Positions 7,776-15,086 of a stretch of 34,680 nucleotides of DNA are shown one piece after another. Source of the DNA: a virus. Where the stretch lies: positions 1 to 34,680 of the IMG/VR virus record IMGVR_UViG_3300027980_000074, one strand, 5' to 3'. Made by a program: the position numbers and the translations under genes. Below the pieces are notes generated by a model that made no database searches, was not told where the DNA came from, and saw only the letters and a list, made by a program, of their open reading frames with translations. How positions within the stretch are numbered: position 1 is the stretch's first letter; each line of letters begins with the position of its first letter.

Positions 7776-8012
7776 ATGCAACTAGATAGTGCAATATATG
7801 AAGTTCTTGAAACTAAAGATAAAAAAGGAAATGTTGTTGGATCTGGACTTACAGTTAATAGCAAAGTTTTCAAAGTCGGTCAAAAGTTCACAGCTGTTCA
7901 GTGGGCATGGGGCGAAGATGCTTTGAAAGAAGCTGTTAAAAATGGCAGATGTAAGAAAATTTCTGAAGGCAAAAAAGAAGATAAAAAAGCCAAAAAGGAA
8001 GATGACAAATGA
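7776..8012 (+). CDS. Small post-capsid protein, tandem paralog A
   Basis: The 78-residue protein has a compact N-terminal domain with FKVGQKFTAVQWAW and ends in a very Lys-rich tail (EGKKEDKKAKKEDDK). It resembles the next gene product: both have a VGQ motif, an aromatic/Trp segment, an 'xNGxxxxIS' turn and a charged Lys/Ser/Glu tail of similar length. Genes here usually encode head-completion or packaging-accessory proteins (lambda FI position); FI is also charged. A good AGGAG precedes the start, and its end overlaps the next gene by ATGA. The exact role is unknown. Confidence 0.6.
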   Translation: MQLDSAIYEVLETKDKKGNVVGSGLTVNSKVFKVGQKFTAVQWAWGEDALKEAVKNGRCKKISEGKKEDKKAKKEDDK

Positions 8013-8248
8013 TTGTCAATAAGCCAATAGGCTCTGTTAAAATCGGGAATACTATTTCCCGATTAACAGTTGGACAACAAGTTCCACAGAATGTCATTGA
8101 ATTCTGGAAAGCTCAAAAAATATATCAAACTATGATTGACAATGGTTCAATTTCTGAGTCAGGCAAAGAATCAAAAAAGCCTGATATAAAAATTGAAAAG
8201 AAATCAGAGTCAAAAAATGAGTCTGTTATGTTTAAGGATAATGAATAA
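8009..8248 (+). CDS. Small post-capsid protein, tandem paralog B
   Basis: The 79-residue protein has a short beta-rich N-terminus (KPIGSVKIGNTISRLTVGQQ), a helical segment with FWKAQKIYQTMIDNGSI and a Lys/Ser/Glu tail. It parallels the upstream 78-residue protein and probably arose by duplication. ATGA overlap (8009-8012) couples the two. A 13-bp imperfect hairpin lies within its first 60 bases. The position after the capsid gene suggests head completion; I do not recognise a named family. Confidence 0.6.
   Translation: MIVNKPIGSVKIGNTISRLTVGQQVPQNVIEFWKAQKIYQTMIDNGSISESGKESKKPDIKIEKKSESKNESVMFKDNE
8035..8068 (+). promoter_or_regulatory. Strong hairpin inside the start of paralog B
   Basis: TGTTAA (8035-8040) plus TCGGGAA (8043-8049) pair with TTCCCGATTAACA (8056-8068) across a 6-nt loop, with AA bulged at 8041-8042. 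That is 13 pairs including five G-C, unusually stable for this AT-rich sequence. There is no U-run, so it is not an intrinsic terminator. It could slow transcript decay from the abundant capsid mRNA or tune translation of paralog B. It is coding sequence, so chance cannot be excluded. Confidence 0.4.
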
Positions 8249-8250
8249 CA

Positions 8251-8625
8251 ATGACATTTTTCGATAGAATACAAGCTGATAATAAAAGAATGCTAACTGA
8301 TGATATGCATACTATAACTTTGTTCAATAATGAAAGTCCACGTGAAAGCCTTGAAAGTAAAGGACGTTTTACAGATGTTGGATTGACTTTTGATCAATAT
8401 GGTATGCCAAAACAAACAACAAAAATGACAGTAGCTTTTAATATCAGTAATTTTAGTTCTATCATTTCAGATATTACAAAAGAAAATTTTGAAAATTGGA
8501 TATGTATATTTTTGAACTCAGAAGGTCAAGAAAGGATTGGAAGATTTATTGAGCCTTTCATTGATAAAACTTTTGGTTATGTTGTAACAACTTTAGTAAA
8601 AACAGATGATCCGAGGACTGCATAA
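8251..8625 (+). CDS. Head-tail adaptor candidate (gpFII position)
   Basis: The 124-residue protein follows the post-capsid genes and precedes the tail-end protein, which is the usual place of the head-tail connector/stopper. The region 'HTITLFNNESPRES...GRFTDVGLTFDQYGMPK...TVAFNISNF' reads as a small beta barrel, as such connectors have, and the C-terminus (FGYVVTTLVKTDDPRT) could be a final strand. No diagnostic motif is known to me. Its TAA stop overlaps the next ATG (TAATG at 8623-8627), so connector and tail-end protein are translated together. Confidence 0.55.
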   Translation: MTFFDRIQADNKRMLTDDMHTITLFNNESPRESLESKGRFTDVGLTFDQYGMPKQTTKMTVAFNISNFSSIISDITKENFENWICIFLNSEGQERIGRFIEPFIDKTFGYVVTTLVKTDDPRTA

Positions 8626-9224
8626 TGTCATATATTGATCCATCAGAACCAGGTGCAATTCCCAATTACCTATGGGTGAAAGCTCAAGATGGTATTAGGG
8701 CAACATTGCAAGAGGTTAGTGATAATCAATCTGCATTGAATTCTTCATACAAGTTTGAAGTTAAAACAAATTTATGGAGGCCTGTTCTTGAGGATGATGA
8801 CAATGCAAAACTCGCAAATATTCTGATAGGTCGGGTAAGAGAAGAAAACAAGACTGCAAGATTAAAGAACCATGTAGTTGAATATTATGTTGACTGTCAT
8901 GTTCGCAGTGCTGATGAATCAGGAATACCAGCAGATGAAAGAGCGGTTGAATGGTTGCAATATTTGACAGCTATGGTTGAGTTTGGTTTGTCATGGCTTG
9001 AAAGATATTATAAGTCTTTGGGTTCGGGGCAAATTGCACCACGTTCACTGACTCTCGAATATGATGTTGTAGATGGAGCAGATGAGGCAACTCAAGTTTA
9101 TGCCCCTGCAAGATTTATTTATACATGTGCATTTCCTTATAGTGCACAGGATTTTGTTAATTTACCAGATCTTGAAAAAACTAGAGTTACGTTAGACAAC
9201 TTTGCAACAGAAATTACATATTAA
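8625..9224 (+). CDS. Tail terminator/completion protein candidate
   Basis: A 199-residue protein ends the connector set and lies directly before the sheath gene, where phages with contractile tails usually encode the tail terminator that caps tube and sheath. The sequence alternates strands and helices; KNHVVEYYVDCHVRSAD and RFIYTCAFPYSAQDF are the clearest strands. It is coupled to the upstream gene by TAATG. I base the role on order and size, since I do not see a family signature. Confidence 0.5.
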   Translation: MSYIDPSEPGAIPNYLWVKAQDGIRATLQEVSDNQSALNSSYKFEVKTNLWRPVLEDDDNAKLANILIGRVREENKTARLKNHVVEYYVDCHVRSADESGIPADERAVEWLQYLTAMVEFGLSWLERYYKSLGSGQIAPRSLTLEYDVVDGADEATQVYAPARFIYTCAFPYSAQDFVNLPDLEKTRVTLDNFATEITY

Positions 9225-9246
9225 AATGATTAAATAGGAGGATAAA

Positions 9247-10761
9247 ATGACTATAACTTTTAAAGATGTTCCGGCCAATGCAAGAGCTTCGAAAAACTTT
9301 GTTGAGCTTGCTGGCACAAAAAGATCATTGGGAAGTTTATTTATTCCTGCAACTGGTGGCGTTATCGGCCAATACGATCCTGCAAAAACCAGTGTTGTAG
9401 ATTATGCAAGAGTAAAAATGCAAAACTCGGATGATTTTGGAAGTCAATTTGGTTTCGGATCACATATACATCGGATGTCTTTGAATTTACCTGATGCTGT
9501 TTTCTTGCAGGGTGGGGGCATATATGCTTTTCCAGTTCCTGAAGCAGGTGGTGCAACTGCAGCTGATCAAGATATTACTATTGTTGGTACCGTAACAAAA
9601 GCAGGTACACTATTTATTGATATAGGTGGTGAACTTATCCAAGTTGGTACTTCAATTGGTGATACTGAAACTGAGGTTGCAGCAGCAATAACAACTGCCA
9701 TCACAGCAAAAAGAGATGTTGCGGTAACTTCAACTTCAGCTCTTGGTGTTGCATCAACTGTAGCAAAATTCAAGGGAACTGCAGGAAATCAGATATTGAT
9801 TAAAATCAATCCTGATGGTGAAACTCAAGAATCAAAAAATCCTGAAGGTATCACGGTTACTCTTGAAGAAACTGATGGTTTTCTTGCAGGTGGGGCAACT
9901 GATCCAAGTGTTGAAGAAGTATTTTTTGAAACTAATGGTGATGATAAGCTTGGTTCTGAATGGTATACAATGTTCAATGTACCTTTCACTGATCAAACTA
10001 ACATTGATTTTCAAGTTCAAAGCGCAGTGAATAGAAGTGATGCAGCAATTAACAGAATGTTTGCTAATATTGCAGGTTACTCAAAAGAAACTTATGCAGC
10101 AGCTTTGGCGCTACCTGAAAATACTAACTCAGAATGGTTTATTCCAATTTGGGATGACAGATATGAATCACCAGCTTTTGAACAATCTGCAGCTACCATG
10201 GGTAAAATGTTAGATTCTCAGAATGAAAATCCTGCATTGCCTTTTAAGACTCTTGAAGTTTCAGGTTCTTATGATGATACAGTTTCAGATAAGAATTATG
10301 CTCAAATTTCAGCACTTGTTGAAGCTGGCATGAGTTATATGTTAAGCGGAACTGGTAAATTAAGACTTGGTGACATTGTAACATCAAGACGGACCAATGA
10401 TTCTGGTGGTGATACTGAAGAATGGTTTTTCGCTCAACAGCTTTTTAACAGACAAGCAAAAGCGTATAGCATTGAACAATTATTCCTTGATGAAAAATAT
10501 CAAAGAGCAACTGTCATTAGTGATGCGGATGTTTCTTTCGTTGAAACTGCGATTGCACCTAAAGATGTTGTTTCAGATATTGAATTTTTAGTTACTTCTT
10601 TATGGGTTCCTTTTGGATGGACTAAGAATCAAAAAGAAGTTGTTGATTCAATAGCTGCAGAAATCGATGCAACATTCAATGGTAGAATCGATTCTGTTGT
10701 GACAGACGATCCTGCGGAAGCATTAAGAATTATAGCAACTAAATACGAATATTTATATTAG
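9247..10761 (+). CDS. Contractile tail sheath protein (Mu gpL-like)
   Basis: The 504-residue protein carries the Mu-type sheath pattern 'ITIVGTVTKAGTLFIDIGGE...GDTETEVAAAITTAI' (about residues 112-170), a barrel found in gpL relatives, then a central SEWYTMFNVPFTDQTNI region and the conserved C-terminal contraction domain with NRQAKAYSIEQLFLDEKY and VTSLWVPFGWTKNQ. It would polymerise around the tail tube and contract on infection, which places this phage in the myovirus morphotype. An AGGAGG site (9236-9241) precedes the ATG. The tube gene follows after 13 bases. Confidence 0.9.
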   Translation: MTITFKDVPANARASKNFVELAGTKRSLGSLFIPATGGVIGQYDPAKTSVVDYARVKMQNSDDFGSQFGFGSHIHRMSLNLPDAVFLQGGGIYAFPVPEAGGATAADQDITIVGTVTKAGTLFIDIGGELIQVGTSIGDTETEVAAAITTAITAKRDVAVTSTSALGVASTVAKFKGTAGNQILIKINPDGETQESKNPEGITVTLEETDGFLAGGATDPSVEEVFFETNGDDKLGSEWYTMFNVPFTDQTNIDFQVQSAVNRSDAAINRMFANIAGYSKETYAAALALPENTNSEWFIPIWDDRYESPAFEQSAATMGKMLDSQNENPALPFKTLEVSGSYDDTVSDKNYAQISALVEAGMSYMLSGTGKLRLGDIVTSRRTNDSGGDTEEWFFAQQLFNRQAKAYSIEQLFLDEKYQRATVISDADVSFVETAIAPKDVVSDIEFLVTSLWVPFGWTKNQKEVVDSIAAEIDATFNGRIDSVVTDDPAEALRIIATKYEYLY

Positions 10762-10774
10762 GAGGTGAGAAAAA

Positions 10775-11146
10775 ATGGCAAACGGAAGCACTGTAACAGG
10801 CGGTCCTTTAAGAGATTTAAAATATGGTGGCTTTGTACTCACTCCTGATAGTGAAGCAAAGCATAAAAAGCAAAGTGCAAAAATGCAATATGAAGCTAAA
10901 CGTTCACCTAACGGTAAGACTTATTCAACAGCCGAAAGTGTAACAGGATTTATTGAGCAAGATTGTGTTTTTCAAGGAAGTGAGTTTTCTGAATTTGAAG
11001 AATTACAGGACGGTGTTGAAAGATCTTTTGTTGCAACTACTGAAGCTGGTACCGTTATCACTGGTAAGGGTATCATTGATGGAGAAATGCAAGAAGATGA
11101 TGGAAAAGCAACTGTCAAAATATCAGGAACATGGACAGAGCGTTAA
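10775..11146 (+). CDS. Tail tube protein (Mu gpM-like)
   Basis: The 123-residue product fits the ~120-residue gpM tube family: it has 'FVLTPDSEAKHKKQSAKMQYEAKRSPNGKTY' and a C-terminal 'GTVITGKGIIDGEMQEDDGKATVKISGTW' beta hairpin that resembles the strand which closes tube rings. Hexamers of it would form the inner tube inside the sheath. AGGAGGTGAG precedes the start, the strongest ribosome binding site of the tail block, as expected for an abundant protein. An intrinsic terminator overlaps its stop codon. Confidence 0.88.
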   Translation: MANGSTVTGGPLRDLKYGGFVLTPDSEAKHKKQSAKMQYEAKRSPNGKTYSTAESVTGFIEQDCVFQGSEFSEFEELQDGVERSFVATTEAGTVITGKGIIDGEMQEDDGKATVKISGTWTER

Positions 11147-11163
11147 AACTCTGTCTTTCTTTT
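11134..11163 (+). terminator. Rho-independent (partial) terminator overlapping the tube gene stop
   Basis: GACAGAG (11134-11140) pairs perfectly with CTCTGTC (11149-11155) across an 8-nt loop, and TTTCTTTT (11156-11163) follows at once. The tube stop codon (11144-11146) lies in the loop. No promoter is obvious before the chaperone gene 24 bases further on, so this is more likely an attenuator that lowers transcription of the low-copy chaperone, tape-measure and baseplate genes than a full stop. Confidence 0.7.
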
Positions 11164-11186
11164 AAAAAAATAAAAAGGATAACAAA

Positions 11187-11678
11187 ATGGAAAATAATTT
11201 AATTGATAAGGCAAAAGAAAAGTTCAAAGGCAAACAATCAAAAGAGATTACTGAAGTAGAAGCATATGAAATAATTGATGGATGGGGTGAAGATCTTGAG
11301 GTAAGATTGAATCAAGAAGATTTTGAAGCAGTTCAGAAAGAAGTATGGAAAGCAGTTTCAAAAGAAAGATTATTATATGATAATAATAGAGAGATTTTCA
11401 CCTATGTACTTAAAAAGCCTATAGAATTTCTAGATGGTTCAGGAAGAATTTCTATAATTGAAATACATGAATCTGATATGCAGTCAAAAAAGAAAATGTC
11501 AAAATTCAAAGATGATATAGATAAGGCTGCTGCATTACTTCAGGCTCACTGCAAAATGCAAGATGGATCTGAAATTGAACACGGATTTTTAACAAGAATA
11601 AAAGATAGAGACAGTGCAATTATAATGGCGGTTATACTTGGTTTTTTCGTTCAAGCAGTTCCAGAATCAAGGCAGTAG
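11187..11678 (+). CDS. Tail assembly chaperone, upstream frame (gpG/Mu gp41-like)
   Basis: The 163-residue acidic, helical protein lies between tube and tape-measure genes, the invariant position of the tail assembly chaperone. It would coat the tape-measure protein during tail assembly and is absent from virions. Near its C-terminus the codons GGT TTT TTC (11640-11648) form a -1 slippery heptamer, nine codons before its TAG stop. Some ribosomes would shift there and make a longer fusion. The start has AAAGG about 9 bases upstream. Confidence 0.85.
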   Translation: MENNLIDKAKEKFKGKQSKEITEVEAYEIIDGWGEDLEVRLNQEDFEAVQKEVWKAVSKERLLYDNNREIFTYVLKKPIEFLDGSGRISIIEIHESDMQSKKKMSKFKDDIDKAAALLQAHCKMQDGSEIEHGFLTRIKDRDSAIIMAVILGFFVQAVPESRQ

Positions 11679-11953
11679 GGGGGCTTGATTTTTCTGCTGA
11701 GTTTGAAGTTGTGGGACTGCTTGCAAAATATTTTAGTGGGGGGTTTTCGATACCTCATCAAATGACATTGACGTTCAAAGAGGTTTTCTTTTGGTTTGAA
11801 AATTATGAATTACAAGCCACTGAAGATGAAATTATTGAAGAATTAAGATACGACAAAGATGGTAAAGTCAAAGACCTACCATCAACAGAAACAATAAGAA
11901 AAAAGACCTTGAAGAGAATGAAAGAAAGGAGAGAAAAACTAAATGCCATCTAA
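11187..11953 (+). CDS. Frameshifted tail chaperone fusion (G-T type, -1 at 11642-11648)
   Basis: Reading frame 0 from 11187 and slipping -1 on T TTT TTC (11642-11648) joins the upstream chaperone to the frame that runs to 11953. After GFF the fused product continues RSSSSRIKAVGGLDFSAEFE, then VVGLLAKYFSGGFS and a charged helical tail ending KERREKLNAI. The second frame is open through the whole junction and has no convincing start of its own (only a GTG at 11711 without a ribosome binding site), which argues for frameshift expression. The T part would recruit tube subunits, the G part the tape measure, as in lambda. The product overlaps the tape-measure ATG by 11 bases. Confidence 0.8.
11642..11648 (+). 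promoter_or_regulatory. -1 programmed ribosomal frameshift site (T TTT TTC)
   Basis: The heptamer fits X XXY YYZ in the correct phase: the zero-frame codons are TTT TTC, and the shifted codons are TTT TTT. It lies 27 bases before the zero-frame stop TAG. Just downstream, TCAAGCAG (11651-11658) can pair with CTGCTGA (11694-11700) with one bulge, but that helix starts too close to the site to be sure it acts as a stimulator. A run of six G follows the TAG. Confidence 0.75.
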
Positions 11954-13814
11954 AACTAGATTTTCAATTGAAGGTGTAGTCTCATTGGTACAGAAAGTAA
12001 CAATGCCAATGAAACAAGCTACAAAAGCCGTCACTGGTTTTTCTCGAAAAATGAGAAATCAATTCAGGCTTGCTGATATGTCAGCTCAAAAAATAAATAG
12101 ATCCATCAATAGAATTGGTGCACCAGCTGCAAAGGCTGGTCTTGCTGCGTTGGGGGTCGGTGTTGCGGTCGTAGGTAAACAATTCGTTGAGTTCGATGAT
12201 GCTATTTTTGCAGCAACGGCCCGTTTTAAGGCTGCAGAAAAACCAGGCACTGACATGACTAAGGTCATGGAGAACTTGAGAAAAGAAGCTCGTAAGATGG
12301 GTGCAACAACTCAATTTTCAGCAGTTTTAATGGCTCAAGGTTTGGATAAGTTCGCTTTAGCGGGCTTTACTTCTAAAGAAGCTATTATGTCATTGAAAAC
12401 TCAGGTTGATCTTGCTACAGTAACAGGTGAAGATTTCATGCGTGTTGCTGATATATCATCTGACTTACTCGGTGCATTTGGGGGGTCTGCTCTTGATAGC
12501 ACTGCAAAAATAGCCAAACTGAAGGAAATGAATTCACTCCTTGCCGTTGCTACATTATCAGCTAACGTAACAATGGAAGATCTATTTGAAACATTAAAAC
12601 AAGCGGCTCCAATTGGCACAATGCTTGGAAAATCAATGGCTGATGTTATTGCAACCACATCAGTGTTAGGTTCTGCGGGCATAAAGGGATCAATGGCAGC
12701 AACCGCAATGAAAAATATTTTCTTAAGATTGGTTAAACCAACTGAAGACGTAAATGAAGCATTAAGACAAATGAATTTAAAACAAAAAGATTTTGTTACA
12801 AAGTCTGGAAAGATGAAATCAACTGTAGAAATTTTCAAACTAATAAATCAACAAACAAAAAAATTCAGTGATGTAAAAGTTGCTAGATTATTTGCAGCTC
12901 TTGCAGGGCTAAGAGGAACAGCCGGAGCAGCTGTAATTGCTAAAAATGTTGGTGAAATCAGAAAACAACTTATAAAAATGGGTAAAGATCCTCAAAAAGT
13001 CATGGCCCAAACTGCTGCCTTTATGCGTCAATCGATGGGAAATAGAATCAAGGCTTTAGGTTCTGCATTTACTGAATTAGGTTTCAAAATATTTTCTGCT
13101 TTTGCTGGTGACGGTAAAAAGGGAATTGATAAAATGACAAAATCTATTCTCAAATTTGATGTTAAACCAATCATAGCACTGTTGAAAGTTTTGGTGGGAG
13201 TTTTCAAAGTCTTTGGATCAGTACTTATGTTTTTAGCTCCATTCATGAATTTAATAATAGCTTCATTTGTTGGATTTAAAGTTGCAATGTTGGTTGCATC
13301 GGTGGCAGCTGGTATTTTTGGAGTTACATTAAATTTTGCTGTACTTGGTCCGATAATGTTAATAATTGGAGTTATAACATTTTTGGCTTTAGTTATAGTT
13401 AAAAATTGGGATTTTATAAAACAAGTAACATTCCAAGTTTGGGGAAATATAAAAAGATTCTTTGGTGAAGTTCTTGATGGAATGAAGATAGGAATGTTTA
13501 CTTTTGTAGATATGTTTATGACTACATGGGGAAATCTATTTAAATTTATTCTTATGGGGTATTCAAAAGTCAAAGGTGCTTTGGGTGGTGACACCACAAC
13601 AGTTGATGCAATGATAACCAAGGTCAGTAAAATTCAAGCTGATGTTAGGGCTAAATCTGCTTTTGCTTCACCAAATAGTCGAGGACAAAACGGTACTACT
13701 AATAAAACAGAGGGCACATTAAATCTGAATGTACAAACTCCTGCAGGTAGCAAAACAGATACCTCAACAAGTGGTGTCATAGATCCTTTTACATTAAACT
13801 TAGGTGAGGGTTGA
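11943..13814 (+). CDS. Tail tape measure protein (TP901 core type)
   Basis: The 623-residue protein carries the TP901-type tape-measure core: FVEFDDAIFAATARFKA (about residue 76), then LRKEARKMGATTQFSAVLMAQG, LALAGFTSKEA-like and VDLATVTGEDFMRVADISSDLLGAFG, followed by SANVTMEDLFETLKQAAPIGTMLG and the IKGSMAATAMKNIFLRL segment. Residues about 420-500 are strongly hydrophobic, with several membrane-length segments that could insert into the host membrane on DNA delivery. At roughly 1.5 angstrom per residue it predicts a tail near 90 nm. It begins inside the end of the chaperone fusion gene, so the two are coupled. Confidence 0.92.
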   Translation: MPSKTRFSIEGVVSLVQKVTMPMKQATKAVTGFSRKMRNQFRLADMSAQKINRSINRIGAPAAKAGLAALGVGVAVVGKQFVEFDDAIFAATARFKAAEKPGTDMTKVMENLRKEARKMGATTQFSAVLMAQGLDKFALAGFTSKEAIMSLKTQVDLATVTGEDFMRVADISSDLLGAFGGSALDSTAKIAKLKEMNSLLAVATLSANVTMEDLFETLKQAAPIGTMLGKSMADVIATTSVLGSAGIKGSMAATAMKNIFLRLVKPTEDVNEALRQMNLKQKDFVTKSGKMKSTVEIFKLINQQTKKFSDVKVARLFAALAGLRGTAGAAVIAKNVGEIRKQLIKMGKDPQKVMAQTAAFMRQSMGNRIKALGSAFTELGFKIFSAFAGDGKKGIDKMTKSILKFDVKPIIALLKVLVGVFKVFGSVLMFLAPFMNLIIASFVGFKVAMLVASVAAGIFGVTLNFAVLGPIMLIIGVITFLALVIVKNWDFIKQVTFQVWGNIKRFFGEVLDGMKIGMFTFVDMFMTTWGNLFKFILMGYSKVKGALGGDTTTVDAMITKVSKIQADVRAKSAFASPNSRGQNGTTNKTEGTLNLNVQTPAGSKTDTSTSGVIDPFTLNLGEG

Positions 13815-13817
13815 TAA

Positions 13818-15086
13818 ATGTCATATCTAGACAGAATGAGACCTAATGCATCTTTTATAGATCCAAATGGTACAGAGCATTTTTTCAATGTTGACACGCT
13901 CACTCGTACCGGTAGCAAAAAGGGATCTACTCAGGAAATACTTGATAGTGTTGAGAGTAGAAGTCAAGATCAGGGAAACAAAGCCACCACATTCAATATG
14001 TCAGCTTATTTCACTGGTCAGGATTATGACATACCCACTGATGCATTTTATAAGGCTCTTGAATTGCAATATACAATTGATAAGCCAGGGATTTTAAAAC
14101 ATCCACGATGGGGTAATATCAATGTTTTTCCTTTGGGTGATTTCCCTCAAACAGAGGAGCTGATTTCCGGTGCTATGGTTGGTCGTATTGATATTACATT
14201 TACAAAAGTTTTTAATAGATCTTTTCCAGAAACAACAGGTGGCTCTTTATCCACAGCACTCACAAATATTGATGAGATTGAAGAAATCAGTGATGAAATA
14301 GCAGAGGGTATTGATGTTTCAAATACAAAACTTGAAACTAGCATACAGGCAAAATTGCAAAATGCAGTTGGTATAATTTCTAATAGTTTAAGTGAGATAA
14401 CAAAACAAGTTAAAGCCGTTCAAGATGAATTTACAGCTATTCAAGATGCTATAAATAATACAATTGATGATGTCGCAGGAAATATCATTGAACTTATTTC
14501 TCAGACTCAACAACTTATACGACTACCTGCCAAAATAGTACAGTCATTTGAAGATAAAATCAATGGTTATGCCAGCATGATTGAAACTCTTTGTGATAAT
14601 TTCAATGATCCTAATGAGGTATCACAGGCAAATAGAAAAAACAACGCTCTCATGATGGAGTTATTTTCTGGTTACGGTGTTGCGGTTTTATCTGAAAGCA
14701 CTTCTTTTGCTGATTATTCAATAAGATCTCAGGCCATATCATCAACAGAAATTATAAATGATAGTCTTGATTTTTTTACAGATTCATTCAATGAGGCACG
14801 AGCCTATGGTTTAGCAGATGAAGAATTTTCAGGAACTCATAATTTATGGTCTTTGATGTTTGACACCACTGCAAGAATTAAAGAATTATTATTACTTCAG
14901 GCTTTTGACTTGAAAGCAGAAAAAAGAATTATTTTGAATAATAATATTGACATAGTTAATCTTTGTTATGAACTATATGGAAACATTCAAGAAGAAACAT
15001 TACAATTTTTTATTCTAACAAATGGATTTAATAATGATGATTTTTATGAACTTTCAGCAGGGACAGAGATTGTAAGTTATGCCTAA
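13818..15086 (+). CDS. Tail/baseplate hub protein, DNA-circularisation family (Mu gpN-like)
   Basis: The N-terminal ~140 residues match the DNA_circ_N family in pattern: ASFIDPNGTEHFFNVD, then GNKATTFNMSAYFTGQDYD, FYKALELQY, GILKHPRWGNINVFPL and a closing VGRIDITFTKVF strand. The family name is historical; Mu gpN is now regarded as a tail/baseplate hub component that connects tube and baseplate. Residues about 150-230 form a coiled-coil-like helical region, and the rest is helical. The gene lies between tape measure and gpP-like hub as in Mu, and overlaps the next gene by 8 bases. Confidence 0.85.
   Translation: MSYLDRMRPNASFIDPNGTEHFFNVDTLTRTGSKKGSTQEILDSVESRSQDQGNKATTFNMSAYFTGQDYDIPTDAFYKALELQYTIDKPGILKHPRWGNINVFPLGDFPQTEELISGAMVGRIDITFTKVFNRSFPETTGGSLSTALTNIDEIEEISDEIAEGIDVSNTKLETSIQAKLQNAVGIISNSLSEITKQVKAVQDEFTAIQDAINNTIDDVAGNIIELISQTQQLIRLPAKIVQSFEDKINGYASMIETLCDNFNDPNEVSQANRKNNALMMELFSGYGVAVLSESTSFADYSIRSQAISSTEIINDSLDFFTDSFNEARAYGLADEEFSGTHNLWSLMFDTTARIKELLLLQAFDLKAEKRIILNNNIDIVNLCYELYGNIQEETLQFFILTNGFNNDDFYELSAGTEIVSYA

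Noticed and set aside
11711-11953. Separate gene starting at GTG 11711
   Set aside because: There is no Shine-Dalgarno before it and the same frame is open upstream to the slippery site, so it is better explained as the second half of the frameshift product.
13028-13621. 197-codon antisense ORF in the tape-measure gene
   Set aside because: It is opposite to a clearly recognised gene, has no ribosome binding site and a composition typical of a reverse-frame shadow. The same applies to 12401-12838.
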